From Bacillota bacterium (GTDB lineage: Bacteria; Bacillota; Clostridia; Peptostreptococcales; Anaerovoracaceae), in contig JAFUCA010000002.1 in assembly GCA_017459895.1 (NCBI GenBank), forward strand, positions 62,001-126,000: DNA of 64,000 bases, written 5' to 3'. Both the position numbers and the translations under genes were made by a program. The notes beneath the pieces are model-generated. The model saw only the letters and a program-made list of their open reading frames with translations. It did no database searches and was not told the origin of the DNA. The stretch's first letter is position 1, and the number at the start of each line of letters is the position of its first letter. Positions 46,566-55,027 of this stretch are shown in pieces.

Positions 46566-47810
46566 ATGAAATCAGAAAAACATCGTCTCTATTACGGATG
46601 GATCGTGTGCGGGGTGTGTACTCTGCTCCTGTTTATCACCATGGGCACCGCTTCCAACGGACTGTCCGTCTTCATGCCTTATATAATGAAAGAATACAGC
46701 CTGACCGGAGCGCAGACTTCGTCCCTGGTCACCCTGCGGTGTACCTTCGCGTTCATCTCGATGCTGCTGATCGGGCATTACTATGACCGGGTCGGCTACC
46801 GTATGGGCACGGCGCTGGCGGCCCTCTGCTGCTGCGGCGCCTATGTGATCTACGGGTTTGCTTCCAGTTATCTGCAGTTCTGCATCGGCGCTTCCATCGC
46901 CGGCATCAGCTACGGTCTGGGCAGCATGATCCCTGTCGCCATTCTGATGAACCGCTGGTTCGTACGGCACAGGGCGCTGACCATCGGCATCTGCAGCGCC
47001 GGCAGCACGCTGGCAGTCATTCTGTTGCCGTCGATCCTCACCTCGATCATCCTGCGGCATTCCCTGCACAGCGCGTTTTTGTTTACAGCGTCCTATTCCC
47101 TGGCAGCTTCCGTGCTGGTCTTCCTGCTGATCCGTGAAAAGCCTGCGGACAAAGGGCTGGAGCCGCTGGGCTGGTCCGATGCCGCTGCGCAGTACCGGGC
47201 GCGGGATCCTCAGGCGAAACGGGCCGGTGCCTCCTGGACCTCCCGCTCCCTCTCCCGCAAAGGCTGGCTTCTCATGGCTCTGGTCAGCGTGACGATGGGC
47301 GCTCTGGGCAACCCCGGCTTCATGCATCTGACGGTGCTGTTCACCACCGAAGGCTATGCCCCGATGACAGTGGCCCTGCTGATCAGCGTCTCCGGGATCG
47401 TCATGACCGCCTTCAAGGTCCTCTGCGGGGAGACGGCGGATGTCTTCGGCAGCTTCCGGGCATCGGCTCTGTTCTTCGGAGTCTTCATCGCCGGCAACCT
47501 GCTGTGCTGCCTCGCCTTTACCGGCAGCGTGCCGCTGGCCACGGTTTCCGTGATCATCTTCGGCATCGGAAGCCCGATCTGCACGGTGGGGATCCCTGTC
47601 TGGGCAGGGGATCTGGTCTCGGAGGAGCATTACAGCGAAACGGTTCGCCGGCTGCAGCTGATCTACGCCGCCGGGGCCATGGTTTTCGCAACGATGCCGG
47701 GCATCCTGGCGGATCTGCTGGGCAGCTATATTCCGGTCTACGGGCTGTTCGCGGCCATGATCCTCGCCGCCTTTGCCTGTCTTGCCGGAGCCTACCGGCT
47801 CCGGCGATGA
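46566..47810 (+). CDS. MFS transporter
   Basis: A 414-residue protein with 12 membrane helices. YYGWIVCGVCTLLLF at the start, the loop-2/3 motif GHYYDRVGYRMG, and the halves separated by a charged loop (DKGLEPLGWSDAAAQYRARD) fit the oxalate/formate antiporter-like (OFA) branch of the major facilitator superfamily, which carries mono- or dicarboxylates. It is the only large plus-strand gene in the right half. A perfect 9-bp hairpin (GCCGGAGCC/GGCTCCGGC, 47785-47806) lies at its 3' end and may terminate it. Confidence 0.85.
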   Translation: MKSEKHRLYYGWIVCGVCTLLLFITMGTASNGLSVFMPYIMKEYSLTGAQTSSLVTLRCTFAFISMLLIGHYYDRVGYRMGTALAALCCCGAYVIYGFASSYLQFCIGASIAGISYGLGSMIPVAILMNRWFVRHRALTIGICSAGSTLAVILLPSILTSIILRHSLHSAFLFTASYSLAASVLVFLLIREKPADKGLEPLGWSDAAAQYRARDPQAKRAGASWTSRSLSRKGWLLMALVSVTMGALGNPGFMHLTVLFTTEGYAPMTVALLISVSGIVMTAFKVLCGETADVFGSFRASALFFGVFIAGNLLCCLAFTGSVPLATVSVIIFGIGSPICTVGIPVWAGDLVSEEHYSETVRRLQLIYAAGAMVFATMPGILADLLGSYIPVYGLFAAMILAAFACLAGAYRLRR

Positions 47811-47814
47811 GCCG

Positions 47815-47827
47815 CCAGCCTTTGCAT
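47815..47827 (-). repeat. Dispersed 13-mer, copy 12 (exact)
   Basis: Intergenic copy in the 23-bp gap between the convergent MFS and nuclease-like genes. Confidence 0.85.
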
Positions 47828-47833
47828 ATGTGA

Positions 47834-48637
47834 TCACTCGATGAATCCGAAGCCCCGCAGCATCCGGTCCACCTCCAGCAGATCGATGCTTCCGTCCTCG
47901 TAATCATAGCTGAAGAGCATGTCACGGTCCGGCAGATAATTCTCGGCCATGTACTCGTAGATCTTGTTGATGTTGCTCCGGTAGTAGGATGGATCACTCA
48001 TCATCCCCAGATGCTCCCACAGGAAGACCTTCCCGTCGGAGCGCCGGATCAGGGTGAAATCCGGGTATCGCAGATGGTCGCCAAGCTGCAGCGGCAGCTC
48101 ATATACGAAGGATATACCATGGGATTTCAGGTACTCGTAGATGGCCAGCTCTGACTTGGAGCGCACGCAGATCCCGTCACTGGTCCGGTGGATCCGCTCC
48201 TCCGGCCGGTAGTCTGTGTTGCCGTTGTGCTCAGTTCTCCACCGGGAGGCGATTTCAGCGATGGAGTCGCGGGACAGCATGGGAGCCACCTTCTGGAGCG
48301 GGCCCTTCGTCTGAGACGAGAGGCTCATGCCGGCGGGCATCAGGTCGGGGATCTCCGTATACTGTGCCTGAAGCTTCTCCAGAATATCCAGGTTTTGCTC
48401 GAGTTTCTTCAGTGAACGGTCCAGTTCTTTCTTGTCCTTCAGGCCCTGTACGATCGCTGTGTTTTTCCTGCTGAGGTAGATCTCCCGGCCATCGACCCGC
48501 TGGTGAGGGCGCCTTTTGCCGTGACTCATCTTCAGATACAGCACGCCCGGCGGGAGTTTGTCGAGTCTCTCTGAAAACCGGTGCTTCAGGGACATGATTA
48601 ATGCTGTTTCTTTGCGGATCTCTTGTTTCGTGATCAT
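47834..48637 (-). CDS. PD-(D/E)XK nuclease-like hypothetical protein
   Basis: A 267-residue protein. The N-terminal half is helical and basic. From about residue 155 comes VRSKSELAIYEYLKSHGISF, then YPDFTLIRRSDGKVFLWEHLG: an acidic residue on a helix, then D and E-x-W arranged as in PD-(D/E)XK nucleases. Similar single genes occur widely in clostridia without assigned function. It has its own strong promoter (48694-48722) and array E lies upstream of it. Confidence 0.7.
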   Translation of the reverse strand: MITKQEIRKETALIMSLKHRFSERLDKLPPGVLYLKMSHGKRRPHQRVDGREIYLSRKNTAIVQGLKDKKELDRSLKKLEQNLDILEKLQAQYTEIPDLMPAGMSLSSQTKGPLQKVAPMLSRDSIAEIASRWRTEHNGNTDYRPEERIHRTSDGICVRSKSELAIYEYLKSHGISFVYELPLQLGDHLRYPDFTLIRRSDGKVFLWEHLGMMSDPSYYRSNINKIYEYMAENYLPDRDMLFSYDYEDGSIDLLEVDRMLRGFGFIE

Positions 48638-48693
48638 CCCGACTCTACCTCCTTGCGTGCGTCATGTATTTCTGGGGGTTTCTGTTCGGGTGG

Positions 48694-48722
48694 ATTATAT
48701 ACCATATTTTTACATTTGTCAA
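48694..48722 (-). promoter_or_regulatory. Promoter of the nuclease-like gene
   Basis: TTGACA (48717-48722), 17-bp spacer, TATAAT (48694-48699): a consensus sigma-A promoter. Confidence 0.9.
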
Positions 48723-48841
48723 TATTTGGAATTATATTTTTCGGGCGATACGGACTTTGTGATGGAACTCCTGCGCTCCAGCCTTTGTGCGGTGGATTGG
48801 ATGCAGCCTTCGTGATGCGAGTTTTGTAAATGCTGGAGAGT

Positions 48842-49248
48842 TTTCTGCGAAATCACATATTTCTCTTCAATGTTCGCAGAAACAGAATTCTGAATATCTG
48901 CTGATCCGCCTCTTTTCCGCGAACCCGCTCTTGAAAGCGACATTGTTCGCAGAAAAGAATGATACGACCTGCCGGGATGAAGACGCATTTCCGCGATAGG
49001 TACGGATATTACAGAGCTCTTCGCAGAAAACATGGAGGGACGCTCTCAGGATAGGGATTTTTTTCTGCGAGGAATTATAGATTTAGAGGATCTTCGAAGA
49101 AAAGATGATCATGACAGAAACAAATAAATAGTATTTCTGCGAAGATGTGCTGATATGTTTGACCCTTCGCAGAAACAGAGCTCCAGAAGATCAGCAAGCA
49201 AAAACCGTTTCCGCGAAGAATGATGAGATTATGGCATTTTCGCAGAAA
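48842..49248. repeat. Phased inverted-arm array E (arms TTTCYGCGAA/TTCGCAGAAA)
   Basis: Six dyads with 10-bp arms. Left arms start at 48842, 48914, 48988, 49062, 49134 and 49208; right arms at 48873, 48946, 49020, 49093, 49166 and 49239. Left-to-right spacing is 31-32 bp, right-to-left 41-42 bp, and the period 72-74 bp: all near whole helical turns. Arm mismatches are few; loops and gaps are unrelated between units. It lies between the FtsX-like gene stop and the nuclease-like promoter. A 10-base fragment of the 13-mer is at 48778. Confidence 0.95.
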
Positions 49249-49391
49249 CGGCTGATAATCAGCCAGTACTCAGCTGATTACCACACACCCAACCAGTGGA
49301 TGCCCATGCGAACCATCAGCGGGCAAACGCAGATCTGCGCAATCCCGCCACGCACAATCCCGCCACGCGCGATCCTGTCTGCAGCAAACCC
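49249..49391. other. Intergenic tail after array E
   Basis: It holds a short imperfect direct repeat (CCGCCACGC at about 49347-49371). No ORF or promoter that I can support. Confidence 0.5.
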
Positions 49392-51794
49392 TCACTCCGC
49401 GTCCTTGAGGGCGTCGGTCATAGGGATCCGCCGGATGCGGCGCATGAGAATGAGGTTGACCAGCCCGTAGCAGGCGAGGCCGGTGCCGATGAGGACCGGA
49501 ATACCCCACGGGGCTGCGTAGAAGGTGAGCCAGCCGGTGAAGGACTGCATCATCACGTAGTAGATCACACGGATCAGGCGCAGGCCGAGAAAGCCCGACA
49601 GGATCAGGGAGATCAGCACGACGATGCCGGTCGCCCGGTTGTACAGCCGGCCGGCCTCCCGGTTGGTGTAGCCCAGGATCTTGAGCATGGAGATCGAATA
49701 CGCGTTGCGCTCGGTGACCAGTTTGGCCAGCAGGTAGACCATCAGGATGAACAGGATGATCGAGAACGCCAGGAACATGGTGAAGGCGCCGCCCATGGAG
49801 TCCTCCAGCTGATTCGATGTGGTCAGCAGATCCTCCTCCGTGATCACCGCAGCGACCTTGGAGTCCGGGACGTCGCTCAGCTCTTCATTGCAGAAGTAGC
49901 CGCTGTAATAGGTGTCCTTCAGATCGAACATCTCCCGGAACTGGTCGATGGTCATGAACACGGCAAGAGAGGCCGGATACTCATACGCTCCCTCCGCCAC
50001 CACCGAATATTTATCCGAGGTGAACTCCTCATTCAGCACCAGCTCGGTGCCGGGATCGATGCCGTACTTATCAAAGTAGCTGTCCGAGAACAGAACGTGG
50101 TTTCCGGAAAGGCTGGCAATGCCGCCTCCGGTGTCCAGATAGATCGACTGCGGGTCGACACCGTAGACCGTCAGCTTCTCACCCCGCTCGTTTTCCAGAG
50201 TCGTCACCGCATATTTCTCTGCGCCGGACACCTCCGTCTCCACCGGTTCCTTCAGGATGTACTGATAATTGCAGAACTCTGACTCCAGGATCTGGGCCTT
50301 GAACTGATGCAGCAGCGGCAGGAACAGAGATCCGAACAGGAAGATCACGCTGGCGAGGAAGATCCCCGAAAACAGCAGCAGATAGGTCGACCGGTTCTGC
50401 AGCATGATCCGCAGGCGGAACCGGGTAGGAAACCGGAAGGCCGGAAGGCGCACCGCCCGGCTCTGCTTGCGCCGCTTCAGGTCCCTGCGCAGAAATGCCA
50501 GCGGCGGAAGGGACAGAGCCCTGCCGATCACGAGAAGTTCCACAAGAATGACCAGCGCGCAGGGGATCAGTGTCGTCTTCAGGAAGGCCTCCCCGCTCCA
50601 GACGGTCACATACGTCGGCAGCGAATACGAATGGTAATACATATCCGCCATGGTGTATTTGAGCACAGTGTAGCCCAGCACATTTCCCACCAGCGCCGCC
50701 GCGGCAGTGACGATGACCGGCAGCAGGATGTAGTGCGACAGCAGCTCCTGCCGGGTAAAGCCGGAAGCCCGCAGGGTCCCGATGGTCCTGGCTTCCTGCT
50801 CGATGGTGCTGCGGGTCGTGACCGCAAAGGCAAAGGCCAGGACGATCGTCACGATGTAAAGGAACCATTCGAACATGATCTTGTCACCGCCCATGTCCTC
50901 TCCGGTGAACTGGATCGCCTGGTTGTCCTGCCGGGAGATGTAGTCCTTCAGCGGCGTCTCGGTCTCGATCGTCTCCAGATCGCCTCCGTCATCAAAGGCA
51001 TCCGCCGACAGAAGCATGTTCCAGACCATGGGGCTCCAGGCGGTATCCGCGCCCAGCATGGAATTCTCGTAGACCGTCTCCATCAGATCCTCCGCCCGGG
51101 TCCGCTGCTCATCGTCGGTCAGGGTCTGGTCCTTATATCTCCACGCGTAGGAGTAAACCAGCCCCCCGTTGCCGAAGGACTCGAACTGTTCCTTTGTTAC
51201 CAGAGCGATGCTGAAGGCAGATGCGTTGAACATCATGTCAGAGTTGTTTTTGAACATGGCGCTGTAATCCCCCAGCGCAACGAGACCCACGATGTCCAGC
51301 TTTTGCTTCTCGATCTGCAGCGCATCGCCCACGGAGATCCCGTTGTTGACGGCAAAGAGCCGGTCCAGCACGACCTCCCCCGCCTGCTGCGGCAGCCGCC
51401 CCTCCATCACGTCGGCACCGTTGATCTTCACATCGGCACCGTCCATCCGGTCCTCCAGGCGGTACAGCCGGATCGTCTTCTGCTCGCCGCCCGCCTCCGC
51501 CGTCTTATCCTTATAAAACATCTCGTGAAGTGTGACGTCCTCGTCCTCGATGTTGCGGATGGCCCGGTTCGTCAGCTTCAGATCGCAGTTGAAATGCCCA
51601 TTCTCCACGGCGAATTTCTCGAAGCTGTCGTTATAGGCTTTGATCATGCTGCCGTCGGCAACGATGAAGCCGGACACCAGACCGATCATCAGCGACATAA
51701 ACAAAAACAGCGCAATATACTTCCCCAGGTCTTTTTTCAGTTCCCGGGGAATGCGCTTCATGAGGGGATTGTGTCTCTTCCTTTGGCTGCTCAT
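49392..51794 (-). CDS. FtsX-like permease of an ABC exporter (large type)
   Basis: An 800-residue protein with FtsX-type layout: an N-terminal helix (YIALFLFMSLMIGLVSGFIV), a large outside domain, three helices near residues 310-430, a second outside domain and three helices at the end (ending RRIRRIPMTDALKDAE). The YTNREAGRLYNRATGI and GFTRQELLSHYIL loops contact the ATPase. Such permeases with a MacB/LolD-like ATPase export peptides or lipids or sense cell-wall antibiotics. It is 1 bp from the ATPase gene. Confidence 0.93.
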   Translation of the reverse strand: MSSQRKRHNPLMKRIPRELKKDLGKYIALFLFMSLMIGLVSGFIVADGSMIKAYNDSFEKFAVENGHFNCDLKLTNRAIRNIEDEDVTLHEMFYKDKTAEAGGEQKTIRLYRLEDRMDGADVKINGADVMEGRLPQQAGEVVLDRLFAVNNGISVGDALQIEKQKLDIVGLVALGDYSAMFKNNSDMMFNASAFSIALVTKEQFESFGNGGLVYSYAWRYKDQTLTDDEQRTRAEDLMETVYENSMLGADTAWSPMVWNMLLSADAFDDGGDLETIETETPLKDYISRQDNQAIQFTGEDMGGDKIMFEWFLYIVTIVLAFAFAVTTRSTIEQEARTIGTLRASGFTRQELLSHYILLPVIVTAAAALVGNVLGYTVLKYTMADMYYHSYSLPTYVTVWSGEAFLKTTLIPCALVILVELLVIGRALSLPPLAFLRRDLKRRKQSRAVRLPAFRFPTRFRLRIMLQNRSTYLLLFSGIFLASVIFLFGSLFLPLLHQFKAQILESEFCNYQYILKEPVETEVSGAEKYAVTTLENERGEKLTVYGVDPQSIYLDTGGGIASLSGNHVLFSDSYFDKYGIDPGTELVLNEEFTSDKYSVVAEGAYEYPASLAVFMTIDQFREMFDLKDTYYSGYFCNEELSDVPDSKVAAVITEEDLLTTSNQLEDSMGGAFTMFLAFSIILFILMVYLLAKLVTERNAYSISMLKILGYTNREAGRLYNRATGIVVLISLILSGFLGLRLIRVIYYVMMQSFTGWLTFYAAPWGIPVLIGTGLACYGLVNLILMRRIRRIPMTDALKDAE

Positions 51795-51795
51795 G

Positions 51796-52494
51796 CTACC
51801 ACTCCAGGTCCGCCGCTGCTGTCTTCGTCTCGTTCGTGTATTCTTCCCGGATCTGACCGTCCCGCAGGATCACGACCCGGTCCGCCATCTCCTTGATGGC
51901 ATCGTTGTGGGTCACCAGCATGACGGTGGTTCCGTATTTCTGATTGACTTCTTCGATGAGGGCAAGGATCTCCTTGGACGTTTTGTAATCCAGCGCGCCC
52001 GTCGGCTCGTCGCACAGCAGGATGTCCGGGTTCTTGATGATGGCCCGGCCGATCGCCGTCCGCTGCTGCTGTCCGCCGGAGATCTGGTTCGGGGTCTTGT
52101 CCCGGTGCTCCCACAGACCCAGCGTTTTCATCAGTTCCTCCAGCTGCAAAGGCTGGTCAGACAGGTACGCGCCGACCTCGATGTTCTCCTGCACGGTCAG
52201 GTTGGGGATCAGGTTGTAGGACTGGAACACATAGCCCAGATGGGTGCGCCGGTATTTCGAGAGCGCCTTCTCGTTCATGTGCTCGATCGTATCCCCATCG
52301 ATGGAAACGCTGCCGCCGTCAACGGTTTCGATGCCGCCGATGATATTCAGCAGCGTGGATTTGCCCGAACCGGAGGGCCCCAGCAGCACGCAGATTTTCC
52401 CGTGCTCCAGCCCGAAGCTGATGCCCCGCAGCACCTGGGTCCGGTTCTCGTTTTCACCGTATGATTTCGTCACGTCCTTCAGGTCAAGATACAT
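51796..52494 (-). CDS. ABC exporter ATPase, MacB/LolD-type
   Basis: A 232-residue ATPase. Walker [20 protein letters not shown]-loop [19 protein letters not shown], signature [14 protein letters not shown], Walker [14 protein letters not shown] and a C-terminal H-loop MLVTHND. It is the partner of the FtsX-like permease downstream and is preceded by a MarR/TetR-like operator. A 12-of-13 variant of the dispersed motif lies inside. Confidence 0.95.
   Translation of the reverse strand: MYLDLKDVTKSYGENENRTQVLRGISFGLEHGKICVLLGPSGSGKSTLLNIIGGIETVDGGSVSIDGDTIEHMNEKALSKYRRTHLGYVFQSYNLIPNLTVQENIEVGAYLSDQPLQLEELMKTLGLWEHRDKTPNQISGGQQQRTAIGRAIIKNPDILLCDEPTGALDYKTSKEILALIEEVNQKYGTTVMLVTHNDAIKEMADRVVILRDGQIREEYTNETKTAAADLEW
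52145..52156 (+). repeat. Dispersed motif, 12-of-13 variant
   Basis: TGCAAAGGCTGG preceded by C, inside the exporter ATPase gene; codes Q-P-L-Q. Confidence 0.7.
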
Positions 52495-52511
52495 CGTTCG
52501 CCTCGCCTTTC

Positions 52512-52563
52512 GTTAGTTAAATAAAACTAACTAAAGAATACACCTTTTCCCGGAGTTCGTCAA
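52512..52563 (-). promoter_or_regulatory. Promoter and dyad operator of the ABC exporter
   Basis: Minus-strand TTGACG (52558-52563), 17-bp spacer, TATTCT (52535-52540). Just downstream of the -10 a perfect 7-bp dyad, GTTAGTT (52512-52518) and AACTAAC (52525-52531), covers the likely transcription start. This is the kind of site used by MarR- and TetR-type repressors; the regulator gene is not in the window. Confidence 0.75.
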
Positions 52564-52611
52564 CGAATTTGCAATTGAAGGTCTGAATATGCGGAGAATC
52601 CATAACGGGCA

Positions 52612-52818
52612 TTCGAGATCTCGCATATCCGGGAGGGGTTAAATCTCGAAAAGGCTGCCCGGATCACAGGAAGACCCTCGACAATCGCGCTCCCAGCGGG
52701 TCGTCGTTCGAGATTGTGAGGGATTCAATGCATCGAAATCTCTGACCGAGGGCAATGGCCAGCCTTTGCGGGAGGAATTTTCGAGATCTGGCCTGCCTCG
52801 GCTCCCCGAAAACTCGAA
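52612..52818. repeat. Phased inverted-arm array F (arms TTCGAGAT/ATCTCGAA)
   Basis: Left arms start at 52612, 52707 and 52780; right arms at 52643, 52738 (degenerate) and 52811. All three spacings are 31 bp; gaps between arms of successive units are 64 and 42 bp. A 13-mer variant (52759-52769) lies before the third dyad. The arms equal those of array C, 24 kb away. The array lies 50 bp past the MoeA-PBP stop. Confidence 0.85.
52759..52769 (-). repeat. Dispersed motif, 11-base match inside array F
   Basis: GCAAAGGCTGG on the minus strand between dyads 2 and 3 of the array. Confidence 0.65.
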
Positions 52819-52868
52819 AGTTCCTTTCCCGGTCGCCGGCAGCCGAGCGCTTTCAGCGGAATGGAACC

Positions 52869-55013
52869 TTACAACCGGATCTGCTTGCCCGTGCGTTCGA
52901 AGGTGTAGCCTCCCAGCCTTTGCACGCGGGCGCGGAAGGCGTCTGATCCCAGCACCTCCAGGAACGCCTGCACATGGGGAAGCTGCAGGTACTCCTCCGG
53001 AATTGCGAAGTCGTACTCCTCGTCGGCGATGGGAATGAAGTCCAGGTCCATGGCCTTTGCCGCGGACAGGATCCCCATGCCGGCGTCACAGCTGTCCCCG
53101 GCAACGGCCGCCGCCACCGCCATGTGGGTGGTCGCTTCCCGCTCGTATCCGTTGATCTGCTCCGGCGCAATGCCCAGCTGCTTCAGCCGGTAGTCAAACA
53201 GCACCCGCGTTCCAGCGCCCCGCTGCCGGTTGATAAAGCGCAAAGGCTGGTCCTGTCCGGATCCGCCCGCTCGCGCCGCCAGATCCTCGATGCCCCGGAT
53301 CCCCAGTGGATTCCCCTTCTTGACCATGATGCCCTGGGTGCGGCCGACGCCCTTGACCAGAATGATCCCGCTGCCAAACTGCTTTCGCAGGATCGGAAGA
53401 TTGTAGGTGCCGGTCTCTTCATCCAGCAGATGCGTCGGCGCGATGTGGCATTCCCCCCGTTTCAGCGCCATCAGACCGCCCATGCTGCCGACATGGGTGC
53501 TGGAGAGAAAGGTCCCCGGATAAAGATTCGGCATCAGATCCGCCATCACATCCAGGATCAGATCGTGACTGCCGATGACCACCGCGGTGCGCTCCACTTC
53601 CTTCAGATTGCGATAGAGGCGGATCCGGACGGGTTCTCCCGCTTCGACGCCCTCGCTTTCCTGGGGGATGACGCAGAATCCATCCGCCCGTACCAGGGAC
53701 ATGGCCGCGCCGGCGCCCCTGGCCAGCGGTGCCGCTACAAACCGGCCTCCGACCTTGCCGACCTTGACCCGGACATACTCCCGGTGTTTCAGACTGCTGA
53801 CCAGCCGCCGCGAGATCACCGCATCAATGGCTGCGTCGTCCGATGACCGATCCGCCGCCTCCGCCGCCGAAGCCGCCGCCTTCTCTGTAAGGCTCCGGGC
53901 TGCCATTTCCCCGGCCGCCGGCCGTCCAGCCATCTGCCGGCCCGCCATCCGCTCGATCAGCGGCCGCACAAAGGTGTCGAAGCCGATGTAGGCAGAAACC
54001 GGATAGCCGGGCAGACCGATGACCGGCTTTCCTTCAGCGATGGCCAGAATCACCGGCTTTCCGGGCTTGATCGCAACCCCGTGAACGATCACCTTGCCCA
54101 GCTCCCGCAGCACATGAACGGTATAGTCGTCCCGTCCCGCGGAGGATCCGGCATTGACGATCACCATGTCATGGTCTTTCACGGCCTGCCGCACGGCATC
54201 CCGGATCACTTCGTAGCTGTCCTTCAGCACCGGGTAGCGGCATCCGATGCCTCCGGCTTCTGTCACCATGTTTTCGAACATGCGGGAATTGGACTCGATG
54301 ATCGCGCCGCCCGCGATCAGAGTATCGGTATCCGGGGAGGCGCCGTTCAGTTCCTCCGGCTCCACGATCTCATCTCCGGTGGGAAAGACCGCGACCTTCG
54401 GACGGCGGATGACCCGGATCTCTGTGATCCCCGCGGAAAGAAGCACGCCGATATCGATGGCCTGGATCCGGTGTTTCCCCGGAAGGATCATCTCTCCGGC
54501 GACAATATCCTCTCCCACCGGGCGGATGTGCTGCCACGGAGCCGCGCTGGCCGTGATGCGCACCCTGGCGGGAGCATCGGGCCGAGTCGGAGCACCAGAC
54601 CGGGCGGGAGCATCGGGCTGAATCAGAGCATCCGCCTCCGCCGGCGCTGCCGCCGGATCCTCCGGCTCCAGCTCCACGACGTCCTCTGCCATGATCACCG
54701 CATCGTAAGGCGCGTGGACCGGATCGCCCGTATCCACCACGACAAAATCCTCTCCCTCGGTCAGAACCAGCGGCGCGGTCTGCATCGCTCCTTCGGTGCG
54801 GGACGCGATCACCGCAATGCCATCCATCGCGCTGGCATTGAACAGGGGAGAACTGACCTTCGCGTAGATCGCTTCCTTCGTGATCCGATGGAGCGCATCC
54901 TTCACCGGGATCGTTTCATACTGCGGTTCACACAGTCCTTCCAGGGCTTCCATGTACCGGCGGATCGCTTCCTCCACCGGCACGGTATCCAGATATAAGT
55001 TTCTTTTTCCCAT
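52869..55013 (-). CDS. MoeA fused to a periplasmic-binding-protein-like domain
   Basis: A 714-residue protein. Residues 1-460 are a full MoeA: FNASAMDGIAVIAS, VAVFPTGDEIVEPE, DMVIVNAGSSAGRDDY, VIGLPGYPVSAYIGFD, with an Ala/Asp/Pro-rich insert near residue 130. Residues about 480-714 are a PBP-like (LysR substrate-domain) module (VVIGSHDLILDVMADLMPNL, FINRQRGAGTRVLFDY, DAGMGILSAAKAM). The PBP part is related to ModA-type sensors of oxyanions and may supply or sense molybdate or tungstate. It is the last gene of the AOR operon. Confidence 0.93.
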   Translation of the reverse strand: MGKRNLYLDTVPVEEAIRRYMEALEGLCEPQYETIPVKDALHRITKEAIYAKVSSPLFNASAMDGIAVIASRTEGAMQTAPLVLTEGEDFVVVDTGDPVHAPYDAVIMAEDVVELEPEDPAAAPAEADALIQPDAPARSGAPTRPDAPARVRITASAAPWQHIRPVGEDIVAGEMILPGKHRIQAIDIGVLLSAGITEIRVIRRPKVAVFPTGDEIVEPEELNGASPDTDTLIAGGAIIESNSRMFENMVTEAGGIGCRYPVLKDSYEVIRDAVRQAVKDHDMVIVNAGSSAGRDDYTVHVLRELGKVIVHGVAIKPGKPVILAIAEGKPVIGLPGYPVSAYIGFDTFVRPLIERMAGRQMAGRPAAGEMAARSLTEKAAASAAEAADRSSDDAAIDAVISRRLVSSLKHREYVRVKVGKVGGRFVAAPLARGAGAAMSLVRADGFCVIPQESEGVEAGEPVRIRLYRNLKEVERTAVVIGSHDLILDVMADLMPNLYPGTFLSSTHVGSMGGLMALKRGECHIAPTHLLDEETGTYNLPILRKQFGSGIILVKGVGRTQGIMVKKGNPLGIRGIEDLAARAGGSGQDQPLRFINRQRGAGTRVLFDYRLKQLGIAPEQINGYEREATTHMAVAAAVAGDSCDAGMGILSAAKAMDLDFIPIADEEYDFAIPEEYLQLPHVQAFLEVLGSDAFRARVQRLGGYTFERTGKQIRL
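52913..52924 (-). repeat. Dispersed motif, 12-of-13 variant
   Basis: TGCAAAGGCTGG preceded by G, inside the MoeA-PBP gene near its end; codes Q-R-L. An 11-base copy (53240-53250, opposite orientation) is in the same gene. Confidence 0.7.
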
Positions 55014-55027
55014 CGATTCCTCTCCTG

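Noticed and set aside
48842..49248. CRISPR array
   Set aside because: Repeated units are inverted 10-bp arms with 21-22 and 31-32 bp fillers, not direct repeats of 23-40 bp with constant-length spacers, and no cas gene is in the window.
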